Shown here: positions 1 to 4,777 of the stretch, one piece after another
Numbering within the stretch: position 1 is the stretch's first letter
How the letters are laid out: each line of letters begins with the position of its first letter
Assembly (NCBI GenBank): GCA_037127655.1
Contig: JBAXXY010000120.1
Span: forward strand, 1-8,229
From: GWF2-38-69 sp037127655
Lineage (GTDB): Bacteria > Verrucomicrobiota > Lentisphaeria > Victivallales > GWF2-38-69
Length of the DNA stretch: 8,229 bases
Direction of reading: 5' to 3'
Notes under the pieces: model-generated
Database searches by the model: none
What the model was told of the DNA's origin: nothing
Seen by the model: the letters and a program-made list of their open reading frames with translations, nothing else
Program-made: the position numbers and the translations under genes

Positions 1-20
1 ATCTTTATCTTTGGTGGAAT

Positions 21-49
21 TTGTCCGGACAATGTCCGGGACATTGTCC
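21..49. repeat. nested palindromes with TTGTCCGGA half-sites
   Basis: TTGTCCGGACAA (21-32) is a perfect 12-bp palindrome. It overlaps a second inverted repeat, GGACAATGTCC (27-37) and GGACATTGTCC (39-49), which has 11-bp arms around one base. Each of those arms is itself near-palindromic. The half-site TTGTCCGGA recurs in the perfect palindrome inside the RhuM-Fic gene (2200-2222). It could be an operator, a protein-binding repeat or a cruciform-prone element. The function is unknown. Confidence 0.6.
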
Positions 50-179
50 CATTTTTAATGATTATTCTAAAAATATTCAATTTTTTATAGTTTTTAATTT
101 GCATCACATCAGATACTTAGAGAGTATGATAAAAGCGTAGATGTTTGAATAAATACGGACTTTTTTTGGAAAAGATGTA

Positions 180-196
180 GTACAAACAGGTACAAA
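180..196. repeat. phased direct repeat GTACAAA
   Basis: GTACAAA occurs at 180-186 and again at 190-196, a 10-bp period that places both copies on the same face of the helix. It lies about 30 bp upstream of the extended -10 candidate. This spacing suits a dimeric regulator or an excisionase-type protein binding upstream of its own gene, but no direct evidence exists beyond the pattern. Confidence 0.35.
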
Positions 197-200
197 TAAG

Positions 201-232
201 TTCATTCTTACAAGTATTGATTCTGCTATATT
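201..232 (+). promoter_or_regulatory. candidate extended -10 promoter for the HTH gene
   Basis: TGCTATATT at 224-232 is an extended -10 element (TG, one base, then TATATT, 5 of 6 to consensus). The only -35-like hexamer is TTCATT at 201-206, which is weak and too distant, so the extended -10 would have to do most of the work. Transcription would begin near 239, leaving a leader of about 40 nt before the start codon at 279. Confidence 0.35.
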
Positions 233-264
233 TTTGTTTATGAGAAACCCCTATTAAAAACAAG

Positions 265-270
265 AAGGAG
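265..270 (+). promoter_or_regulatory. ribosome binding site AAGGAG
   Basis: AAGGAG stands 8 nt before the ATG at 279. It is the strongest Shine-Dalgarno in the left half of the window and fixes the start of the helix-turn-helix gene. Confidence 0.7.
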
Positions 271-278
271 ACATAAAA

Positions 279-581
279 ATGAATCAGCAGGACATATCAT
301 TGTGCAAAGCATTTTTGCAACCCGCAGTTGACACCTTTCAACTCTCAACAGAAACAAGAAATGAAATCCTTGAGGCTTTGAAAATGAAGCTTCAAAAAAA
401 AGAACTGGTCAAGCCTGAATATTTTACTATGAATGAGGCTTCCAGTCTCCTGAAGTGCAGCAAACCTACAATCTACAAAATGATCAATCAGAACAAACTC
501 AAGAAGTATATGGTTTGCGGTACTGTAAGATTTCTGCTAAGCGATCTCATGAAAGCTGTAGAGTGCGACAGTGAAGTATAG
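279..581 (+). CDS. excisionase-family helix-turn-helix DNA-binding protein
   Basis: A 100-residue protein. Residues 49-95 match the HTH_17/excisionase pattern: a start resembling FTMNEASSLL, then CSKPTIYKMI as the recognition helix, a KLKKY wing and VRFLLSDL. Proteins of this family bind DNA as small MerR-like winged helices. They serve as recombination directionality factors or as repressors of mobile elements. Residues 1-45 form a helical, charged extension of unknown role. The start is supported by AAGGAG 8 nt upstream. Two further mobile-element-type genes follow on the same strand, and no integrase is present in the window. It could equally be a transcriptional regulator of those two genes. 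Family call good, specific role unknown. Confidence 0.7.
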   Translation: MNQQDISLCKAFLQPAVDTFQLSTETRNEILEALKMKLQKKELVKPEYFTMNEASSLLKCSKPTIYKMINQNKLKKYMVCGTVRFLLSDLMKAVECDSEV

Positions 582-615
582 AAATGTTATATAGAATAAA
601 CTTGGCAGGCTTTTT

Positions 616-1287
616 ATGCTTTACTATTTTGATGCGGATATAGCAACTGAACATGGTATAGAAGAAGCAGTGATGCTGAACTTCATCTCCTATTGGGTTT
701 TTGTCAACAAAGCAAATGATCGCAATTTAAGAGACGGGTATTATTGGACATATAATTCCTTGGTAGCTTTGGAAAGAATTTTTCCTTTCTGGGACTACAA
801 GAAGATTGGAAGAATTCTTCAAAAATTAGAGGATAAAAAAGTAATTCTTTCAAAGAACTATAACAATATAAAGTTCGATAGGACAAAGTGGTATACCATT
901 ATTGACCAATCGATATCCGAAAAAATGGAATTCGATTTCTCAAAATTGGGAAATCGATCTCCAAAATCTGGGAGACCTATACCATTTAATAAAACATATA
1001 ATATACAAAATAACAACCAACCAATTAAGGGTTGGTTGGATTCTGACTTATCAAAAGTTGGTAAAACATGGAACGAAACTCTTTCAGCTCTTTTGAATCG
1101 GAAAGATTCATATATAGAATCTGGTAGTAATTTTCTTAAGGATTTTGAGGAGTTTATCAATATGCCTGAACATTCTCTTGATGATAGAGAGTTCCTTAAG
1201 AATAAGAATTTCCACTCAATAAACGAAATGGCAGTTAAGCTAGGATCTGCTTTGGAATACTTTCTAGACTGGAAAGGAATTAAATAG
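616..1287 (+). CDS. phage/plasmid replication-like winged-helix protein
   Basis: A 223-residue protein. Residues 1-95 resemble the N-terminal domain of phage replication-organiser and related mobile-element proteins: DADIATEHGIEEAVMLNFI, then GYYWTYNSLVALERIFPF, KKIGRILQKLEDKKVI and FDRTKWYTI. In that family this is a winged-helix DNA-binding fold with helices packed around the YWTYNS and LEDKKVI segments. Residues 103-145 form a polar, Asn-rich linker whose DNA carries two stem-loops (932-957 and 1014-1038). Residues 146-223 are helical and unrecognised, possibly a loader or primase contact. The ribosome binding site is weak (AGG at 607-609). It lies 34 nt after the HTH gene and 11 nt before the next gene, so the three probably form one transcript. 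Replication function is inferred from family resemblance. Confidence 0.6.
   Translation: MLYYFDADIATEHGIEEAVMLNFISYWVFVNKANDRNLRDGYYWTYNSLVALERIFPFWDYKKIGRILQKLEDKKVILSKNYNNIKFDRTKWYTIIDQSISEKMEFDFSKLGNRSPKSGRPIPFNKTYNIQNNNQPIKGWLDSDLSKVGKTWNETLSALLNRKDSYIESGSNFLKDFEEFINMPEHSLDDREFLKNKNFHSINEMAVKLGSALEYFLDWKGIK
932..957 (+). repeat. stem-loop inside the replication-like gene (1)
   Basis: TCGATTTCTC (932-941) pairs with GGGAAATCGA (948-957): ten pairs including one G-T, with a 6-nt A/T loop. It falls in the codons of the polar linker. Together with the hairpin at 1014-1038 it could mark an origin or an RNA control element, since replication proteins often have their origin inside their own gene. 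Confidence 0.45.
1014..1038 (+). repeat. stem-loop inside the replication-like gene (2)
   Basis: CAACCAACC (1014-1022) pairs perfectly with GGTTGGTTG (1030-1038) around the loop AATTAAG. It is a 9-bp stem, GC-richer than its AT-rich surroundings. It lies about 55 bp after the first stem-loop, in the same low-complexity part of the protein (residues 133-141). Confidence 0.5.
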
Positions 1288-1298
1288 AGGCTAGAACA

Positions 1299-1781
1299 AT
1301 GACATATACAGCAGCAGAAAGGATGCAAAAACTCAGAGATAAGAGAACAGCCTCAGGACTTATTGAGTTTAAAATATGGATTAAGAAAGAGTTGCTTAAA
1401 GAGCTAAAGCCTATGCTTAAATCAATTGAAGTTTATTCTCTTGAAGGAGAAAATACTCAATCTCTCAAAGAGCTAAAAGACAAACTTTATCAAAAGTTAT
1501 CTCAGTTTAAGGATTGGGAAAACTACTATCAGGAGAAATTTCAGATTTCAGATTCAAAAACAATAGGCATGAAAAGTACTGAGAAACAGAGAAAATTTGC
1601 CTATGCAATAAGTCGAGCTATCGGAAAGCCTTTGCCAAACACCTTCACACTTGCAAACAAGATTCTTCTCGGCGAGTGGATAGCAAAACAAATAAAGATA
1701 CATCAAATTGAGCATATTTATGAATGGGAAGAGATTGCAAAAAAATACAATTTTCGAGCTGATACAAATTCCTTACCGTAA
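1299..1781 (+). CDS. hypothetical protein with ribbon-helix-helix-like N-terminus
   Basis: A 160-residue protein that I cannot assign. The first 35 residues (AERMQKLRDKRTASGLIEF followed by KIWIKKE) resemble the opening of small ribbon-helix-helix proteins of mobile elements and antitoxins, which have an ERxRxYRxxLRxxGLRPVQIWV-type pattern. Residues 45-90 are charged and helical. Residues 93-130 (STEKQRKFAYAISRAIGKPLP, then LLGEWI) resemble a short TEKQ-x-LP motif that I associate with the C-termini of some topoisomerase and replication-related proteins; that resemblance is from memory and weak. AGAGG at 1286-1290 overlaps the upstream stop codon and gives a normal 8-nt spacing. The tight spacing suggests co-expression with the replication-like gene. 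No toxin partner is visible. Confidence 0.55.
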   Translation: MTYTAAERMQKLRDKRTASGLIEFKIWIKKELLKELKPMLKSIEVYSLEGENTQSLKELKDKLYQKLSQFKDWENYYQEKFQISDSKTIGMKSTEKQRKFAYAISRAIGKPLPNTFTLANKILLGEWIAKQIKIHQIEHIYEWEEIAKKYNFRADTNSLP

Positions 1782-1848
1782 ATCTAGTTCAAATTTAATT
1801 AAGTAATCAACAGGCACATAAGTATATTTACTAATATAATAAGTCTAG

Positions 1849-2007
1849 AAATTCTTAATCAGAAAATTTAATGATACCGTATTGTTCAATATTAGAACAG
1901 CACCAGATAGTTCTCGTCTTTCTGTTTGTGGCATAATGGAGAAGGCAGAAAGGCTAAGGCCGTCAATTTTAAAAAAGGCTTTTGAAGGAAAGTTAACTGA
2001 GAAATAA
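1849..2007 (+). pseudogene. hsdS: remnant of type I restriction specificity subunit HsdS (C-terminus)
   Basis: This open stretch has no credible start. It ends with SSRLSVCGIMEKAERLRPS then ILKKAFEGKLTEK and a stop at 2005-2007. The SILKKAFEGKL ending is the hallmark of HsdS C-termini (second conserved coiled-coil region, which docks HsdM). The preceding RLSVC matches the usual ERRLSVCDxIE segment, but roughly a dozen coiled-coil residues normally found between it and AERLR are missing. That implies an internal deletion (around 1930-1938) as well as loss of both target-recognition domains. Upstream of about 1909 the translation no longer resembles HsdS. The stop codon abuts the ATG of the RhuM-Fic gene, preserving a typical operon junction. 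Confidence 0.75.
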
Positions 2008-2979
2008 ATGAATCCTGAAGACAGCAAAATAGTAATTTACGAATCAGGGAAAGGTGAGTTTCAGCTTGATGTCAGGCTGGACAAGGAAACTGTCTGGCTA
2101 AATCAAACGCAATTATGCGGCTTATTTGACAAGAACAAACGAACAATCTCTGAACATATTAGAAATGTTTTTAAAGAAGGAGAACTTGCGGAAAAACAAG
2201 TTGTCCGGAATTTCCGGACAACTGCCGCCGACGGAAAACTATACAATGTAAACTATTATAATCTCGATATAATAATTTCTGTTGGTTATAGAGTTAAATC
2301 AATAAGAGGCACTCAATTCCGCATATGGGCTACTAAAGTCTTAAAAGAGCATATTATAAGAGGATATTCAACAAATCAAAAGCGATTGGAAGAGCTTAAA
2401 AAATCTATAAAGCTAATTAATGCTGTTGTTGATAAATATTCAATAAATACAGATGAAGTTAAAGCTCTAATAAAAATTGTTTCTGATTATACATATGCTT
2501 TAGATTTGCTTGATGACTATGATTATCAGAGAGTAAGAGTTAGTTCAGTTAGCGAAATAAAGAGTGTAAGAATATCATATCAGCAAGTTAGGGACATTAT
2601 TGATAGGCTAAGGATAAAGTTTACTGCCGGGAGTTTATTTGGAAAAGAAAAAGATAAAAGTATTCATAGCTGCATTAACACAATTTACCAGTCATTTGGA
2701 GAGCAAGAACTGTATCCAAGCATTGAAGAAAAGGCATCAAACCTACTCTATTTCCTAGTTAAAAATCATCCATTTGTTGATGGCAATAAAAGAATAGCTG
2801 CTTTTCTCTTCGTGTGGTTTCTTGACCTCAACAACTGTTTGTATAGAAAGGACGGGAGCAAAATGATTGCCGACAGCACACTTGTTGCGTTAACTTTGAT
2901 GATAGCTGAAAGCAGGCCTGAAGAAAGAGAAACAATTATCAAGATAGTAATTAACCTAATTAACAGGAATAATGATTAA
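2008..2979 (+). CDS. RhuM-Fic/Doc fusion protein (restriction-locus accessory)
   Basis: A 323-residue, apparently full-length protein. Residues 8-120 are a RhuM domain: IVIYESGKGEFQLDVRL, WLNQTQLCGLF (a helix-turn-helix-like start), TTAADGKLYNVNYYNLDII, SVGYRVKS and GTQFRIWATKVL. Residues 190-323 are a Fic/Doc domain with the catalytic loop HPFVDGNKR (H254-R262). The loop carries Lys where AMPylating Fic proteins have Gly (GNGR), and the second Arg of the Fic motif is Ala, so it is closer to Doc, which phosphorylates its target. Fic proteins transfer a nucleotide or phosphate to a protein side chain; the RhuM part is of unknown biochemistry. This fusion is commonly found inside type I restriction operons, which fits the HsdS remnant ending one base upstream. 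No strong Shine-Dalgarno is seen, so translation was probably coupled to hsdS. No cognate antitoxin or inhibitory motif is obvious. Confidence 0.88.
   Translation: MNPEDSKIVIYESGKGEFQLDVRLDKETVWLNQTQLCGLFDKNKRTISEHIRNVFKEGELAEKQVVRNFRTTAADGKLYNVNYYNLDIIISVGYRVKSIRGTQFRIWATKVLKEHIIRGYSTNQKRLEELKKSIKLINAVVDKYSINTDEVKALIKIVSDYTYALDLLDDYDYQRVRVSSVSEIKSVRISYQQVRDIIDRLRIKFTAGSLFGKEKDKSIHSCINTIYQSFGEQELYPSIEEKASNLLYFLVKNHPFVDGNKRIAAFLFVWFLDLNNCLYRKDGSKMIADSTLVALTLMIAESRPEERETIIKIVINLINRNND
2200..2222. repeat. perfect palindrome within the RhuM domain codons
   Basis: GTTGTCCGGAA (2200-2210) and TTCCGGACAAC (2212-2222) are perfect complements around a single T. The palindrome encodes VVRNFRTT, a conserved RhuM stretch, so part of it is constrained by protein. 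A perfect 11-bp match is still striking, and its TTGTCCGGA half-site also occurs at 21-29. It could be a binding site for RhuM itself, or a coincidence of codon choice. Confidence 0.6.
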
Positions 2980-4191
2980 GATTCATCCATATTTTGATTT
3001 ACGAGGAATGCCTTAGCTAATGAAAAAGGAATATTTACAAGAAATTCTTAAGCAGGGAGAAGGACTCTCAATTGAGTTTAAAGAGTCGAAAATAGCCCTC
3101 AATAGAGATGTTTATGAAACGATTTGCGCATTTCTGAATCGTATTGGCGGAACTATTATCCTGGGAGTAAAAGATAATGGGGAACCTAGCGGCGTTGATA
3201 TTGATTACATCGAGCAAATTAAAAGGGATTTTAAGCATCTCTTAATAATTTTCAGAAGATTAATCCACCGTGCTACATAGTGCCTGAAGAGATTGAATTT
3301 CATGGAAAAATATTACTTGTACTAAATATTCCGATGAGTTCTCAAGTACATCGCTGTAACGGGAAAATATATGACAGGAACGGCGAAGCAGACATAGACA
3401 TAACCCTTCAGAACCAGAAAGTGGCTGAACTCTATATCAGAAAACAATCCACCTATACTGAAAACGAGGTTCTGCCATATGTTAAGATGGAAAACTTAAG
3501 AAGCGACCTTATAAGAAAAACCCGGCAGTTAGCAATAAATTACAGGTCAAATCATCCCTGGGAGACTTTAAGCGATTTAGATTTATTGAAGAGTGCGCAG
3601 CTTTACCAGGAAGATTACCGTACAGGAAAAGCCGGATTCACATTGGCCTCAGTGCTCCTTCTTGGGCAGGATAATGTTATTTTATCAGCCCTGCCTCACT
3701 ACAGGACAGATGCCATTTTAAGAAAGGAAAATTTAGACCGTTACGATGACCGAGATGATATTCGCACAAATCTAATTGAAAGCTACGAAAGGCTTATGGC
3801 TTTTGTAGCAAAGCATCTTCCAGATAAGTTCTATTTAGAAAATGACCATAGAATAAGTCTCAGAGATAAAATATTCCGTGAGGTTGTTTCAAATATTTTA
3901 ATACACAGAGAGTTCAGCAATCCTTTTCCAGCTAAACTTGTAATTGAAAACGATAAGATTTTTACAGAAAATAATAACAGACCTCATGGGCATGGACTTA
4001 TTGATCCTTCTAACTTCACTCCTTGTCCCAAAAACCCGATTATAGCTCGCTTCTTCAAAGAGATTGGAAGAGCTGATGAGCTTGGCTCAGGCGTAAGGAA
4101 TATCTATAAATTCTGTAAGGCATATACCGGAGCTGATCCGAAACTTATAGAAGAGGATATTTTCAGGATTATTATACCTCTCTCATCAAGT

Positions 4192-4251
4192 GCTACCCCG
4201 CAAGCTACCCCGCAAGCTACCCCGCAAGCTACCCCGCAAGCTACCCCGCAA
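4192..4251 (+). repeat. five 12-bp tandem repeats encoding ATPQ
   Basis: The unit GCTACCCCGCAA is repeated five times with no visible mismatch, giving (ATPQ)5 between the ATPase region and the winged helix. Twelve-base units keep the frame, so copy-number change would alter linker length without switching the gene off. Perfect identity at the DNA level implies recent expansion. Confidence 0.9.
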
Positions 4252-4284
4252 GTACAGAGCAACTGCCCCGCAAGTACAGAGCAA
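4244..4284 (+). repeat. 22-bp out-of-frame duplication next to the ATPQ repeats
   Basis: CCCCGCAAGTACAGAGCAA occurs at 4244-4262 and again at 4266-4284, an offset of 22 bp. Because 22 is not a multiple of three, the copies are translated differently (PQVQSN and PASTEQ). The duplication therefore changes which frame enters the C-terminal winged helix. Confidence 0.8.
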
Positions 4285-4490
4285 GACAAGAAACTTGCTA
4301 GTATTATTGAATTTTGCAGATCTCCAAAAACCAGAACTGAAATCCAAAAATACATTGGAATAAAAGATCGTGAACATTTTAGAAATAATTATTTAAATAA
4401 ATTGATTGAGAGAGGCTTACTGCTTCTTTCAACACCGGAAAAGCCCAATAGCCCAAAACAAAAGTACTATTCTGCAAAAAAGGATACTAA

Positions 4491-4574
4491 ATGAATGCAC
4501 AGACGATAGTTTCAATAGTATCAAATACCAGAAGACTGGCTTATAACGGGAATTATGGTAGGATTAATCCCTAG
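4491..4574 (+). pseudogene. hsdM: possible HsdM start fragment
   Basis: The ATG overlaps the TGA of the previous gene (ATGA), a classic coupled-operon junction. The first eight residues, MNAQTIVS, match the usual opening of type I methyltransferase HsdM proteins (MNAQTIVxKxWN). Identity ends there: the expected LRDDGxSYGDYxEQLTYLLFLKM never appears, and the frame closes after 27 codons. It is best read as the stub left when hsdM was deleted, with the breakpoint near 4515. A chance match over eight residues cannot be excluded, but the hsdS remnant on the other side supports it. Confidence 0.45.
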
Positions 4575-4777
4575 GATTTTGACATGATTCAGAGTCTCCA
4601 AAAGTGGGAAATATTATTTCTTCAAAAAATAATATAGTTAATTTACCTCCCCCCCACTTGCATAAGGTCAACATCTAGCTAGACTCTTCCACAAATGCAT
4701 TATAGATAATCATTTAATAGCTACTTTATTTGCAGCATTTAAATAAAAAATCCCAACTAATTTTCATGGAGACAGTT
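4575..4777. other. intergenic region between restriction remnant and secretion unit
   Basis: AT-rich with no credible gene. It holds a weak AT-only hairpin (4611-4635), a run of seven C (4649-4655), a 10-bp palindrome TCTAGCTAGA (4674-4683) and possible weak promoter hexamers (TAGACT at 4680-4685 and GATAAT at 4705-4710, with a 19-bp gap that is longer than ideal). The leader upstream of the channel gene lies here. GGAGA at 4768-4772 is the ribosome binding site that selects the ATG at 4778. Confidence 0.5.
4611..4635 (+). terminator. weak AT-rich hairpin, possible terminator
   Basis: ATATTATTT (4611-4619) pairs with AAATAATAT (4627-4635) around the 7-nt loop CTTCAAA. The stem is entirely A/T and is not followed by a clear T-run, so it is a poor intrinsic terminator. 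Its place at the end of the restriction remnant is the only other support. Confidence 0.2.

Larger units (their letters stand above)
1..278. other. AT-rich intergenic region with palindromes and upstream signals
   Basis: No gene is supported here. The left edge holds nested palindromes (21-49). The middle is AT-rich with a small imperfect inverted repeat, ATACT at 113-117 and AGTAT at 123-127 around a 5-nt loop. The right half carries a phased direct repeat (180-196), an extended -10 promoter candidate (224-232) and a good ribosome binding site (265-270), all consistent with control of the gene that starts at 279. The short open frames across 1-104 on both strands resemble no family I recognise. 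Confidence 0.6.
3020..4494 (+). pseudogene. AlbA_2/HATPase_c_4 putative regulator, split by a frameshift
   Basis: One gene read in two frames. The first part (3020-3280, 86 codons) begins an AlbA_2 domain: GLSIEFKES at residues 15-23 and CAFLNRIGGTIILGV at 36-50. After K72 it runs out of frame to a stop at 3278-3280. Re-reading one base at 3235 restores the family sequence (SLNNFQKINPPCYIVPEEIE) and an open frame to 4494, giving a 491-residue protein. That protein has a HATPase_c_4-like region (joined residues about 283-388, REVVSNILIHREF and GRADELGSGVRNI), five ATPQ repeats, and a C-terminal winged helix (about 423-487). The family is annotated as RecG-like or transcriptional-regulator ATP-binding protein and often sits in type I restriction loci; its role there is unclear. 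GAGGAA at 3003-3008 serves the start. The rest of the frame is intact, so the lesion is recent, a sequencing error, or a recoding site. Confidence 0.82.

Noticed and set aside
1..104. Minus-strand open frame running off the left edge (starting MQIKNYKKLN)
   Set aside because: About 34 codons with no recognisable similarity. It crosses the palindromes and has no ribosome binding site, so it is too weak to call.
858..1328. 156-codon minus-strand frame
   Set aside because: It lies opposite the replication-like gene, whose protein shows family motifs and linker features. The reverse product has no recognisable domain.
3229..3236. Programmed -1 frameshift site in the AlbA_2 gene
   Set aside because: The zero-frame ttt-aag would shift onto ttt-taa, where the A-site tRNA would mispair on a stop codon. 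No clear downstream stem was found, so mutation or error is simpler.
4192..4251. CRISPR-like array
   Set aside because: The repeats are contiguous 12-bp coding units without spacers.
4104..4377. Minus-strand frames with CGVA or LRGS repeats
   Set aside because: These are reverse readings of the 12-bp repeats encoding ATPQ, and the forward frame has the conserved flanking domains.
3280..4494. Independent gene starting with GTG at 3280
   Set aside because: It lacks the AlbA_2 start, the sequence just upstream in the same frame (INPPCYI) continues the family, and no ribosome binding site precedes the GTG.
4730..4777. TTG start at 4730 for the channel gene
   Set aside because: It would bury the lipoprotein signal behind 16 extra residues. 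The ATG at 4778 has GGAGA 5 nt upstream and a standard lipobox.
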